Counted from the first letter of the stretch, positions 46,561 to 59,257 are shown. The stretch is DNA of 64,000 bases from Mactromeris polynyma (GCA_032209605.1 JASFXZ010000001.1:13596256-13660255); one strand, 5' to 3'. Numbers and translations are program-made. The notes: generated from the sequence alone by a model not told the origin.

Positions 46561-47981
46561 GTATAATTATTTACTAAAATTTACTACACATGTACCAGGT
46601 CTGCTTAACCTAAGTAACAACAACACTTGATGAATCCCATAATCAGGCGTTCAGATGAGCCAGATACATCTTTAATTTGTTAAACTATCCAAAAATCTGT
46701 TGTTTATACCATAGTTGGCAAAAATTGCTATTCTTCTGAATGAGTTGATCAGGGCTCTCACTAGAACTTCAGAACAGGGAGAAGTTTTTGTGATTTTAGG
46801 GAGAAATTGCATCATTTTCACCCTGTATTAGGCATTTTTATGTAGGAAAACTTCTCCCTCAGCTCAAATTAGGGAGGAGTCGGATCATTTTGGACTATTT
46901 CTCCCTCTTGTTAGAGCCTTGGTTAATGTCATGAATGTAAAGTCATGAAAATGTACTCATTTATACAAAGTTGAGAAAAGTTTTAACAGATTACTGTATA
47001 TATGTATACATGTAGAATTAGTACTTAAAGAAGGTAAAGTTTCAGTTTTAATCTATGGAATGACTCAAATCTTCCGGGTTAGTTGAACCAGTTACCCATA
47101 ATTCAGTGTGATTGTTCATTGATTTGATATAAGACTCTTATTTTATAATCCATTACTGTCAGAATTTTATATATTCAATCCTGGTCCACTGTATAAACAT
47201 GAGTTCGTATTTTGTACATTTGGATTCCTGGGATTTATGTAAGCACACACTTCAACCAATCGACTACAGTAAAGCACTTCAGTGGTAAAGTAAACTGCTA
47301 ATGCATGTCATTGATATAATTTTTCATTGTATGCAGATATGTCTGCTTTTCTAGCTTTGAGCGGTTGGTTTGCTGTAAACCTGTCCTTGGTTGTGAATAT
47401 ATTGTGGTTATATATGGTAACCATAAAGTTTTGTTCACCTATCTGTCATTTAGTTTATTTTAGTCTGACAGTCTAAAGAAGTGGAGATTGAAATAAATTT
47501 ATGCATTCATTGTGATTTTTTGTCCGTGTTTGTGACATGCAATTGTTTGTTGTACCAATTCTTAGACAGAAAAATACATGATTGTTTAAATCTTAATACT
47601 GCTGTCACTGGGCCAAATGAGCGGTTTAGGTATATTGACAGATGATTTTTTCATGCTGGTCCTAATATTTTTATGAAGTTTGAAGAACGAAAAATGTTGC
47701 TCAGGGTTTCACCAGGCCTGGAAAAGTCCTGGAATTTAATGTTAACTGGTCCTTGATAACTCCTTGGAAATAGCTATAACCGTAAAAAACTTAAATTTAA
47801 ATTAAACTCCTTGAAATTTGCCTGAAACTCCTTAAACAATGTTCTGTCAGTGACTATGAATTGTGGGAAGAATAAAGGTCTAAAAAACAACAGATGTTGG
47901 ATCACATATAGATCTTGGTATGCCTGGGTAGTGCCATTTCTACCTGTATTGTTTTCTACAGTTATGTAACAGAACTTCATG
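46561..47981 (+). other. Probable 3' UTR intron or downstream DNA
   Basis: Apart from the MITE at 46750-46921, AT-rich DNA with no gene. Confidence 0.35.
46750..46921. mobile_element. MITE with CAGGGCTCT-type ends
   Basis: Left end CAGGGCTCTCACTAGA. The right end read in reverse is CAAGGCTCTAACAAGA. The inside has GGGAGAAGTTTT and its inverse AAAACTTCTCCC. About 172 bp. Confidence 0.7.
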
Positions 47982-48180
47982 TACAGTAAAACCTCACTTA
48001 AAGATTAGACCACCTCAATAATATAAATAAGACAACCTCAAAATTCAGAACAATTTTTTCAAGTCCATTTTCAATGTTCTGCTCTTTATTCAACCTCAAT
48101 TTTTGCTTAAATTGTTCTAATTTTATTCAGTCCAATAAACATTGTGAATGTAACTGTATATCAGTTCATGCAGCTTTAAT
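47982..48180 (+). mobile_element. Pogo/Tigger-like repeat fragment
   Basis: Begins TACAGTAAAACCTCACTTAA, then GACCACCTCAATAATA. Same end type as 5868 and 9293. Right end unclear. Confidence 0.45.
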
Positions 48181-48470
48181 GGATATTATTTGTGTGTTAT
48201 TAAGATCATACACCGTGACTTGTCCACTCCTTATTTCAAGTGACGTCTAATACTAACGTACATGTATGATTGATTAAATTTGATCTATCGATTTGATTGT
48301 GTTTATAAAAGCTTTTGACACTAAAGTTTACTACCTACAGGTTTTATTGATTTAATTTGTATGACAAAACTTCTCCTTGTGGTCTTCAGGCAGCATTGAT
48401 AGATATGTGTGTCATTGCAAATACTAAATGCTGATAATCTGTCTGTTTGAACATCCTCACAGACACTTTT

Positions 48471-48669
48471 TATGCCCCCCTTCGAAGATGAGAGGGCATA
48501 TTGGTTTGCACATGTCCGTCGGGTCCGTCTGTCGGTCCGTAACCTTTTAGTTTCTGATCAATAACTCAAGAATCCCTTGACCTATCATCCTCAAACTTTG
48601 TCCACACATTCATCTTGAGTAGCAGAGGAACGCTATTGATTTTGGGGTCAAAGGTCACAGGGGGGCATA
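48471..48669. mobile_element. 199-bp MITE-like repeat with TATGCCCCCC ends
   Basis: TATGCCCCCC at the left and GGGGGGCATA at the right are perfect 10-bp inverted ends including TA. The body (GGTTTGCACATGTCCGTCGG, CAATAACTCAAGAATCCCTT) is a widespread molluscan-type repeat, judged from memory. Confidence 0.8.
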
Positions 48670-49571
48670 ATGTTTTACAAACCTCTTGTTTGTAATTCAT
48701 TAGTTATAGACCACTTCAATGGCAATCAACTCTGTTCTTTATAAGAACACATAGCAGTACCTGGTTCATATCAAAATATGCTGACAGAGTGAATCTTATT
48801 AAACCAGCTAAGTAAATATATAGAATAAGAATAATAAATTTTATGTGAAAATGATTTTGCCAAGGTAGGATTTGTTTATTGCGGGCTATATGCATAAATT
48901 TCAATGAATTTATTTATGATGTATGTTTGACACATTAATGCTTTGGCTTTTTCTTTTGTAGTTTCTTTTTAAAAACCAGATTGATTCCTTCTAATATGTC
49001 TCATTTGCCTTCTTCATTCTTGTCAGATCTGATTTTATGACACCTAGTCTGTGAAGTTCATTTTTATTTCAAATTGACCAGTATGATTGTTCTTGCCATA
49101 AGTTCGGTCCCTACACTATGTTTGTCAGACGTATAATAATATTATATCTTTTATTTCAGTTAGTATTGAACCCATTACATGCTAAAAATGTGCATTTAAC
49201 TTTGAGCTTTTTTATATTTCAGATATTATCATCATCATCGACACCTACCCTCTCACCCTTCAACCATTTCAAGCATTCCAGACATTATTGGTCCATATTT
49301 ACAGTTGTTTCAAAGTTCAAGAACTAGAATACATCATGGACCTTTTTCCAGCACGAACATGGTGAAATACATCATTCTAGAAACATTACTCGGTGAATTT
49401 AAGCTCCTGTGATATATTTTTCTACTAAGGTGACAATTCTGTAGTCATTCTTTTTTCTGGAAAATATGATGGTGCTGTATGAGTATTGTCTCACTTGTGT
49501 GTAAAAATATACGTCAGAAATCTTTAATGTATATTGGTACTTTGTTTGATCATTGTTAGGAGGAAGAATTT
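48670..49571. other. Non-coding stretch
   Basis: T-rich. Possible acceptors end at about 48961 and 49222, which could join the UTR donor at 46555. No gene. Confidence 0.35.
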
Positions 49572-49722
49572 GATATATCTCTCCTCATTATCATTCATCG
49601 GTTGATTGTTTGAACCTGATATATCTCTCCTCATTATCATTCATCGGCTGATTGTTTGAACCTGATATATCTCTCTTCATTATCACTCATCGGCTGATTG
49701 TTTGAACCTGATATATCTCTAT
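49572..49722 (+). repeat. 46-bp tandem repeat, about 3.3 units
   Basis: Units start GATATATCTCTCCTCATTAT at 49572, 49618, 49664 and 49710 and include TCATCGGCTGATTGTTTGAA. Nearly identical, so recent. Confidence 0.95.
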
Positions 49723-52556
49723 ACCTTACCACTCGTATCCCTTGCATTGTAAGTGATTTATAAATTCTTACAACTTTTTATCAAAATATGTGGAAAGATC
49801 TTTGAAACTTATGCCATTTGTGTTCAATTACTTAGTTATGTTTCTAACTGTGAATTTTATATGATGTTTTTTTAATTGAGTGGTGGTCATCACATAATTT
49901 ATAGATGTTTATTACAACCTATAGGCTGTACTGCATACATGCAGTAAATGGAGCAATTTTAGATATGTGGATAGATTACAAATTTGTGTTTCTCTTTTCT
50001 GTAATATTCATGTTCCAAGGCAGTAATTCTTTTTGTTTTGATATTTGATGTCTTCACTGGTGCAGAAGCATCGGTGCATTAGTATATTTTCTTTATTGTA
50101 ATGTGCATACACTAGTGCTATGTATAGGCTTGTACTGGTCAAAAGTGCTGACCTGCCAATGCTATTTGACATTCTTTGTATAAACGTACTGGACACATGT
50201 TCTGTTGATTTTGATTGCTGTAATCTATAATATTTGTGATTCAATTGAATTGAACTATGGAAAACTGTCGACATCAAACTGTCGAAATTACGTTCATTGT
50301 TTCAGGTCACTTAGTTATATTAGTAGTGATGATTCTCAAAATACAAAATGGCCGGTTAGCTCTTTTGACTAGTATATGTTTTCTCGCTTTTGCATTGTAT
50401 AAGTCCGAAAATAAGTGGTTATTTTTCAAGTTCTTTTCTTCCTATTTTACTTAAGTTTTTTACTTGGGTTTCATTTTTGTCATTGTAGCATAGATCTGTG
50501 AGGAGTATTGTATGAATCAACGTAGTGTTGGATATTCTACATCTGCCGGAATGTAATAACTCAGCAACTGATCTAAATTTTAATAATCTCATTCATTTTG
50601 CTCAAACCTCTTAACCTATGTTTAGTTCAGAAGTGTTAAATTGTTAATTAAGTTTGTGTTTTTGATTGTTCTTTGTTGGTGAAAATTTCGACATGTTTTT
50701 GATGTATGATATCTGCATAGGATTAAACCATGAAATTGTTGACAGTCCATAGAAATTCTGTATGAGAATTTATCGAAGGAAAACAAATCATGTTCCCTTT
50801 CTGTGCTCAACCTTGTACATGTACCAGGAAACTGAATAATTACATTGTTCCTTCTTGAAACTTCTCTGTGTTTCTTCTGTAAGTTTATATATCAAATCAT
50901 CTAACAGGCTGTTTTAATATTGTTCATCTTAGCAATTTATGTTTGTAGCCTGTACTTTTAGATCTGTTTTCATATTAAAAATTGCTGTGTAGCATTTATC
51001 TGACATTCATTTCCAATTATATGACAGTTTTGTGTTTGGTCCTAGTCCTCAGTTTGATCCTACGTAGTAAGAAAACCTACCATAGCACATAAAATCATTG
51101 TTTGTGAGACCGTTATGCCTTCCAAATAATTTTATATCTTGATTGCAATAAAATGCCTATTGTTGAATTATATTCCATGAAGGACATATTAATGCTTATC
51201 GTTTGCTTATATCAGATAAACAAAGTGGTTTTTAGGAGCAGAAATTGTCGATCTAATGAATTTATGTGAGATATGTTGGCATATTGCCTCTTTCCATTCA
51301 TCATGTTTTGGCACTTTAAAAACAAGTTCATAATTTGTCACGCTGAATAAGCACTTAAGAAGTTTCTACATCACATTTGTGCTATATTTGAATATGTTAA
51401 TTTGCATTGAAAACATACATGATTTATTTTTTATTTTCTGATTTACATTTTTATAAAGTCACTTTGTTGAGTTTTAGATTTATACATATATTTTTAGACT
51501 GGGGCCTTAGCCCCATGTCTTTAGTAACCGTAATTTTGGAAACAGCCGTGGCAGAGTTAGACACATTTGATATCACTCTTTGTATCACTACGCATTATTT
51601 GCATACAACCAATACGACCAATCAACATGTCGAATTGATCGTGACATCACTAACCGCCATTCTACTTTCCTTCGTCTTTGATAAATTTGCAAATTGTTTG
51701 TATGGTAAAATAGATCTTCGCTTCCGAATCCGTCTTGAGTTTTTTTATTTTAAAATGAAATATCTGGTTCAAGAATTATTGTTGAATTACTGTTTAAGTG
51801 TTTGTGGTTAAAATTTCTTTGGTAAGAGCAGCTTTTGTTAACGTAAAAAGAGAAATCGATGAATTGAGGGAGGACTATTTTTATCGGAAACAAGTGCTCC
51901 GTTCGGATACATTTCTTGATGTTGTTGACTTCATGTTTGACCCCCGCCTAGGTTACTATATATATCGTCTATACGATTCATTCACAAACAATTTCCGCTA
52001 TCATTCATAAAATTTGACCGCTCGCAGTTACGAATTCGCTATTTATAGACAACGAAGGAAATACCTTGTACCTGGACGTGCTCGGCAGACAAGTTGAGTT
52101 GTAAATATTCTGAAGTCGGATTCTGACCATTATTTTACTGCACACTGAATACTGTAGCAAATTGTATAATAGCTGCAGTTACTGTTAATCTCTGTTGTAT
52201 GGTTTAAAAACAATTCATTTCGTCGCGGAATTATAAACCATTTCCGTGATTCCGTATTGTATTTCCGAACTGTACGGGAATTGCCGATATGTTGCGATTG
52301 AAGGTAGAGTTTAAGGTCGAGCTAGTAGTAAAATTGTGTACTGAGATGAATAGAGATATCGAATGGAAACAGGCACACATAAACTGACAACCATACCAGA
52401 TTATGTATAAACAATTTTTTTCTTAGAGGATAGTGTTCGCTCTCGTCCCGATGCATACATGTGTTCTGTGACTCTGAAGGAAATGGCAGCGATGTCTATG
52501 ACTATTAGCCGAGTCTTCAAAACTAAGATTAGATTAAATGCTAGATTAATTACGTA
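49723..52556. other. Non-coding stretch
   Basis: T-rich to about 51450, with an AATAAA at 51147-51152. 51500-52330 is less AT-rich, with GGGGCCTTAGCCCC and many CpG words. A 134-codon ORF there (51407-51811) has no recognisable domain or splice context and is not called as a gene. This part may be a promoter or enhancer. Confidence 0.35.
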
Positions 52557-52725
52557 ATTTTTCGGCACAGCCGTACTGACATGGTTTTGCTAATTGCATA
52601 TTCCGAGTTTTGTATACCAATCAAAACTTACGTTAACCACCAAGGCAATTTCGCGCAATTTCTCTTCAATTTAAAAATATTTGTAACCTTGAAGCAGATT
52701 GTTTAACATTTTGTATAAGGGTATT
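52557..52725 (+). repeat. Dispersed SINE-like repeat, copy 3
   Basis: TTTCGGCACAGCCGTACTGA, then TTGCATAT, AACCACCAAGGCAATTTC and a CTTGAAGCAGATTG block. Same order as the copies at 4649 and 15553. Confidence 0.75.
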
Positions 52726-53076
52726 TCAAGATTTATCCAGTAAGTAGTGTTGTTATTCATCACCACTGGGAATTGTCCGGTGTTGGAATTAATAAGACTT
52801 TCTAGGTTTTATGTACCAGTCGTCTTGGTTTTATGTACCAGTCGCGAACATTTATATTGTTTTAATCAGATAAATCGCTATGTAACAAGTTTATTAACAT
52901 GGCTGTGTGAGTTCACGACTTATGCAATAAGTAATTTTGAACTATATTGAAACAGACTATACTGTGTCTATGACTAATCGCACTACAGAGTTATTTATTA
53001 TGCAGTCACATTCGGAACACCTCGGCATTATTGTCTCTGCCGAATACTATAATTTGCATTTTACAAAAATAGGAAG

Positions 53077-53312
53077 CCAGCCAGGCTAGCTCATTTGGTA
53101 TAGCGATAGACTATCACCCAGCAGATCCGGGTTTGATTCCCACTTTTAGGCAGGTTATGTTCTTCAGTGACACTGGCTACGATAATGTCTTGCACATGTG
53201 GAGAAGTTGGCAGTACTGGTTGATAATTACTTCCAGGAAAACTGGTTAGGTCAATTGACCGCTGTATATGACTGAAAACCCTACGTAAAACCTCATCAAA
53301 TTAATAAAGAAA
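53077..53312 (+). repeat. tRNA-derived SINE, copy c
   Basis: Head TAGCTCATTTGGTATAGCG (A box) and GGTTTGATTCC (B box). Body GCAGGTTATGTTCTTCAGTG, CACATGTGGAGAAGTTGGCA and GGTTGATAATTACTTCCAG, then the tail CTACGTAAAACC and an A-rich end. No functional tRNA fold. Confidence 0.87.
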
Positions 53313-53779
53313 GGGTTTATGGAAACGTATATCTTTTTCGGCTAAACTCGTGATCAAGCAAATGCCTGGGTATCTGTTTGACAGACATGAACAGTATGCA
53401 GACACTACTACATTGTAGTATGCGGACACTACCCTATTCAGCGTATTGTGAACAATTCCGGGTTTTTAACTGTATGACAAGCAGACAAAGTCAGATTGTG
53501 AAACGAAAACATTGGTGTCGCTCTCAACTGGTATTACATCTAGGGCGCCCCCAGTCTTTCTGCGCTTTCAGCGCTTTGATTCATTAATGTGACAGTTGAC
53601 TCAAATTATATTTCTTTGTTAATGTCACATTGTGTGTGCAAATCTTGTGGGATACTCAATGACTTTATCTTATTTTTATTTACAAGAACTGGTTTGACAT
53701 AATTTATTATGATTCATTTCAACTGCTTTCTCTGAATGAAATCAACATTTCTAGTGCCCAATGTGATGATTGACCTTTA

Positions 53780-55095
53780 TACGAGGGGCATTTGATAAGT
53801 AATGGCAACAGCGGCGGGTTATTCAAACCCCTTTCATTAACCCATAAATGACTATTTGAGACCTTCAAAGTACTCTCCCTGCGACTGTACACACTTTTCA
53901 AGTCGAATTAGCCACTCAGAAAATGCACCTTTAAAGCGTTCTTTGGGTATACTGTTTATACACTGATATAACGCCTGCCTACCTCGCAAGCATGATTTAA
54001 TATATGGGTTCAACCAAAAGTCTCAGGGAGAGAGATCTGGGCTATATGGAGGGTGTGATCAAACATGAATATGATGCTCCTTCAGATAATCTTGTACTAC
54101 GGCTGAACGATGGGCTGGTGCATTGTCATGTAGCAACTTGATGCCGCGGACCCCTGTCCGTGGGCGCTTTGTTGTGTAATAGTTAACAATAGCCGGTAGT
54201 ATATTTTCTTTGTATAATATACCTGTAACACTTCTGCGTTCAGGGACTGGGATTTGGGCCACAATTCCATCGGAATCTAAAAACGGGGCATACATAACGC
54301 GATGACACTTCTACTTCGCCGTGCAATTACAGGCCGTTGATTATTTTCACCTATCCACATTTTGTTATTTTCTTTAGTGGCAGGCTCAAAAAAGTACAGC
54401 CATGTTTCATCACCTGTTACAACTTCTTTGAGGCGCCTGGGGTCTTTATTTCTTAACATAGTGAGAAGAGCCGAAGCTCTCTCTACCCGCTCCCTCTTCT
54501 GCTCAGGGGTGAGCAAGTGCGGTATCCAGCGCGCACAAACCTTGTGTAGGTTTAACTTTTCCTTTAAAATCAAGAAAACCCGTGACGAATTGAGACCCGA
54601 TATCTCCCCGATCTGTTAAATAGTACATCTGGCATCTTTTTCTATTATATCTTTTACAGTGCAGATGTCTTTGTCAGACACTGCAGATTCTGGGCGCCCT
54701 GGACGGGCCTCATCTTTAATGTTAGATCTGCCATCTTTAAAGAGAGAAACCCACCGGGCAACTGTGCGATATGGAAGAGCACTTTCTCCATATACCTTGA
54801 CTAAATCAGATTGAATATCTAAAGCGCTCAAGCCAAGCAATCCATGTATTTTGCAATACGCCCTTTGCTCTTCGCGAAAATCGCTATTAGCTTCAGCCAT
54901 TTTTATAGCCACTATAATGTACCACGCTATTTCAAACTTCATTTAAAAGTTCATTTGCACGTGATTCGCGTGTATTTTTTTGCCAGGTGAACGGAAAAAT
55001 CAATACTCTTTCCATCGGTATGCTACACTAGTGGATGCACGTGAAAATCGATAAAATATTGGATCGTTGCCACTACTTATAAAATGCCCCTCGTA
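53780..55095 (-). mobile_element. Full-length mariner element, inactive
   Basis: TIRs: left TACGAGGGGCATTTGATAAG; right read in reverse TACGAGGGGCATTTTATAAG. Flanked by TA at 53778-53779 and 55096-55097. The length of 1316 bp is standard for mariners. It carries one broken transposase gene on the minus strand. Confidence 0.95.
53820..54942 (-). pseudogene. Mariner DD34D transposase pseudogene
   Basis: Read on the minus strand from ATG at 54900 (or 54942 upstream). The first domain is helix-turn-helix: FREEQRAYCKIHGLLGLSAL, then RTVARWVSLFKDGRSN and DEARPGRP. A stop follows ARCTI, then QIGEISGLNSSRVFLILKEK resumes in frame. The catalytic domain has TGDETWLYFFEP (first D) and, after a frameshift near 54290, LLHDNAPAHRSAV (second D). 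A stop follows EHHIHV, then HPPYSPDLSP, another stop and DFWLNPYIKS (third D). Counting the two stop positions, 34 residues separate the second and third D, the mariner spacing. It is inactive through at least three stops and one frameshift. Confidence 0.92.
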
Positions 55096-57290
55096 TATTA
55101 TTTTGAGTCATGTTTCCAGTTGCCAATTCTTTTTTCAACTGTTTTGTTTTTGATTAGTTGTTAAACTGAACTAATATTTAGAAAATTAGCATATTGTGTA
55201 CTTTAGAGTTAGAGTTCAACCAAGTAGTTTGTAGTTTGTTGGAAGTGCTAAATGCTTTGATTTATTTATTCATTGTGTGTAGTTTATGAACTTTGCTCTA
55301 CTTTTGTTGAGTACTGTGAAATAGGAGCCTTAATGCTTGATATTAGTAGATGATATTTCCTTTGAAAATCAAATGTCTTTATGAAGTTTGCTTTATTTGA
55401 TCATAGTTTCATAAAGATACTGAATATTTTCATTATTCAAATTCAGATAGAAATTGATTTTACAAGCAAATTATTCTAATTGCTGTCGAAATTAGCCGAG
55501 GACAACTGTTCATTTAAAACATTTTTTGTTGTAAATCACCCTGTGTGAGTATGTTGCACAGGTTCATCTAATTGCATCTTGTATAATAGATCATTTACTC
55601 AAATAGTGCTATTTATATATTTGCAGATTTCAACTTGTTAACTGTGAGATTTTGTAATTATGAAATTTTCCGTAAAAGTGCTAAATTTGTCCCCTGGACA
55701 ATTATACTTAACATATGTGCTGCTTTATGTCTCTATATAAATGCTCTTAATTGAATATGAATCAATGTTTTTGTTTTCTGAGTTGTACTTTACTGTTTCT
55801 GGTTACTATTTGTAATTATAAAAAATTGCCTGTACGACAATATTCTGTCCGACTTCACTGTGTTAACTGAATGTTTTATTTTACACACTGTTATCTCAGT
55901 ATTTAGTACAAATGTATGACTAACGTAATTTATGTAACTAACATATAGGGCATTTCTTTTACGTAGTACTGCCTAATGTCCGAAGAGAAAAACTGAAGTT
56001 TAATGCATTTACTTCTATGGACAAAAACAGAAACAAAAGGTTCAGAATAATCTGTGTGGATATGAAAATTCAGAAATCATGTATAAACAACTGCTATAGT
56101 GTTGGTTGACAAACTTCGGTATAATATTCTGTCTGAGTGTTTGCTGTGTGATATGTATTTTTATTATACACATTTATATCTCAATGCTTAGTATGACCAG
56201 TTTACATACCCATTGTATAGGGCATTCTCTTGTATGTAATTCTGCCTAAAGTCCCAAGTGGAAAGTGCGATGTGCTTACCTTTAGGACAAACTGCAGTAA
56301 ATCTGCATAATGTTAACTTTTGTATGTATTCTGTTTATGTTACACTGTTGAACAGATGTGTAGATATTCATGTATGAAATTTTGAATGTAATTGTGTATG
56401 TAAGAAGGCACACACAGTCTGTCTAGAATAGTTGTTTAAACTGTTTCCAGATGCTACAATTTCAGAGCTCTAGAAATCCACAAGCCCAAATTCCTGGACA
56501 AGTTATTTGGGCTACCAACAGTTGAGTTGGACTTAGTCCTGGACAAATCTTGTTATGTACGCCTACTTGACTGTTAATCTGTACCCTATTTTATGCTTGT
56601 ACAACTAACTTCCCATGTCGGACAAGTCAAAATAAAAATTTCACTAGTCCGGGACAACTGTATTTACAGAAAGTTTCTGCAATTTGACTGTTTTCTTAAT
56701 AATAAAATGTGCTTATTACTGTAAATAGTTCCTTCAGTCTTTATAGCAAATATATCACTGTCTCTTAATGTATTTATATTTGCTTTGACATTCACAAGTT
56801 TGTCATGTGTATATTTTGGTTGACATTGATAGAAATGTATTCAGAATATTCAAATTCAAGTTTGCATCAATCTTCTTTTGACTCAAGAGTTGAGTCATAA
56901 GGAGCTAGACATGAAAGGGAACTGTACGTTTTGAACTTGGTAGCATAATACTCACATCATAAGATTCTCTAGCATTTTGAACTGCCAGTATCTTTTTGTA
57001 GAAATGTATCAAAGTCAGTTAAATCTAGTTTTGTGTGTTTATGGTTAGCTTTAATGAAACATTTCTCCTATTTATGTTGGTACAATTTTTACTTGCTATT
57101 TGTTTTGAATAAAATGTATGTGTTTGCATGTATTTGTTATGTGTTAAAGTTGTGTTACACTTGACAGTGTAATCATGTTTAGTAAATTGAAGTTATGTTG
57201 TTGAGACTTTGTCCACTGGTTGTGTGAATTTATCAATTTTACTGTTAATGGTATAATGCAAATTTTCCTAAAAGCAATAAACGAAGGGAA
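55096..57290 (+). other. T-rich DNA, possible distal 3' UTR of the galactosyltransferase-like gene
   Basis: No gene. T-rich on the + strand with repeated TTTGT and TGTAT runs and AATAAA at 57108-57113 and 57276-57281, as in long animal 3' UTRs. 56470-56650 holds a diverged repeat with CTGGACAA(G/A) and AGTCCGGGACAA words. Assignment to the upstream gene is a guess. Confidence 0.35.
57276..57281 (+). terminator. Candidate polyadenylation signal AATAAA
   Basis: Last strong + strand signal before the composition changes. The owner is uncertain. Confidence 0.35.
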
Positions 57291-58722
57291 AAAATCACTG
57301 TTTCCATTTTATTTTTTACCCATTTTGAACATTCACAGGAATGCTAAATAGAATGTAAATATATTTAGTAATACACATTCTGGCTGAAATCAAGTGTACA
57401 ATGAAGACTTCCCTGTAGTCGGAGAGGCAAGCATGTCTTGATTCTAATCTGCCTTATATTGCAGAATGTTCAAGGTAATAATGACTTGCAGATATTCTTG
57501 TGTGCCTCAGAGTCTGGTCATCTGTAACCTACAAAATATATTAATGATGAAATTCAAGATGTACTAGATTGAAAGGTGTACTAAAATATCGAAGTAATGT
57601 TGGTGTATTTTCCTTGTTTGTGATGCAATTTTATGCATCAATGGTGAAAGTTACGATCCACCAACTAGGGTTGTCTGCTATTGAGGTTTCCATTAGTGTA
57701 CAATCATTAAAATATGTTTTTATTGACTAAAAGCTAAATTCTTTGTTCTAAATGGCTTGTACATGTTGTTGTGAATTGACTCCCTGTGCAAAAACTACAA
57801 ATCGGTGAACCTTCATTCCAGTTTTTGTTTAACGAAGTGATACTTATTTTTTTGCAGTTATAGATGTTGGACAAATTCCTATGTTATTCCATCTTTGTAA
57901 TCTTAGCAAGGTAACAAAAATACAAATACAGAAGGTTTGCATCTAATATTATACTGTATTTGGAGATGTCAACTATTACCGTAGGTCTTCTGCAACTTCA
58001 AAAACATTGCAATTATCCTTCTGGCAGTATTGATAGTATTGTAATAGTGCTTAGGCCTCTAAACTTGCCTTTAGCTGTATCGATGCAAGAATTATACAGG
58101 GAACACATAATAGTAAATACCTTACAGAAGCCATCTTCCTAGCTTGTCATGGTACTTTGAAATTGACGAATATGAACATGTTTTGTAAACAAACCATACT
58201 GAAAAGTATTAGCTATGTAAAATGCTAATTTCAATGCTGTAATACATTTATCAATGGTCTGTTGTATGCATACTTCAGATGAATACTAATTCCTTTATCA
58301 ACAACAAAATGCTATATTTGAATATTTTGTATGTGCAAAATAGTTTGTGGTACTTAACAACATCGAGTGAAAAAACATTGGTGATGTTTATTGCTTTCTA
58401 CAAGTAGTCTGAAGACTTTTTATCCTTGATATATGCTAGATAGCTGTGATTATATGATGTACGGTACTGTCAATGAAGATGACTAGTTATATACATGATT
58501 ATGTTCCATTGTGTGACCCTCTTTAGAAGTGATAACATTGTTTTTGTATTTAATCTAAAGTTCAGTTTTTCAGTACCTCACTAGGCTGTCCAAAATAGGC
58601 TATAACAATAACTCAACAATTACATTGCACTAGATGCTCATTCAGATTTTGATATGCTTTATGATATTTCATATATTTCTCTAGGTCTGCTGTTGTGAAT
58701 GTTGTACAACTGTTGTCCTTCG
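57291..58722. other. Intergenic stretch
   Basis: AT-rich; no gene supported. A 60-codon ORF at 57960-58142 lacks any recognisable domain. Confidence 0.4.
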
Positions 58723-58979
58723 CCTGGGCCCGTATTCACAAACATTTTAAGACTGAATCTCAGACTTTGACTTTAAAATTGAAATAATTAAATTTACAAT
58801 CATTTCTTTTTTCATCATAATTAAACGGATAAATTCGTGCCTGAATATTTCTTGTTACTCACTCTACACTTTTGCCATGTTTTATCAAAATATATTGTGT
58901 AGGAACAAAAAGAAAATTTACTATTTAAAAGTCTAAGTCTGAGATTCAGTCTTGAAACGTTTGTGAATACGGGTCCTGG
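58723..58979. mobile_element. MITE with GGGCCCGTATTCAC ends, about 52-bp inverted arms
   Basis: Left arm GGGCCCGTATTCACAAACAT, then AAGACTGAATCTCAGACTTT. The right arm is the inverse with a handful of changes and ends GTGAATACGGGTCC. 257 bp, non-coding. Confidence 0.88.
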
Positions 58980-59225
58980 TAATAACAAGATGATGTTCAA
59001 ATATGGTATACAGTATTCTTGAGATACACAGCACTGAATAAAGAATTCAGCCAGATGTTTGGTCACTGTCATGTTAGTTCAGCATGACAATAAACAGTAT
59101 ACTATGTCGCTGGATTTACTAACTTTTATCATTTACCTATTTTATCAAGTAAATGGATTGTATTTTGTTCTATTTGTATAACAGCTAAAGTGAACATGAA
59201 TCAACAATGATAACAAACAAAACAA

Positions 59226-59257
59226 TTTATTTTTCTTTCTTTAATTTGAAGTTTATT
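59226..59257 (-). terminator. Two minus-strand polyadenylation signals
   Basis: TTTATT on + at 59226-59231 and 59252-59257, that is AATAAA on the minus strand. They sit where the + strand changes from T-rich to A-rich. Confidence 0.4.

Noticed and set aside
51407..51811. 134-codon ORF
   Set aside because: Low-complexity, hydrophobic, AT-driven composition. No domain, no splice or start context, and no second exon.
53077..53150. tRNA gene
   Set aside because: A and B boxes are present, but the acceptor and anticodon stems do not pair, and the sequence continues into a SINE body shared with other copies.
57960..58142. 60-codon ORF
   Set aside because: AT-rich chance ORF with no family resemblance or splice signals.
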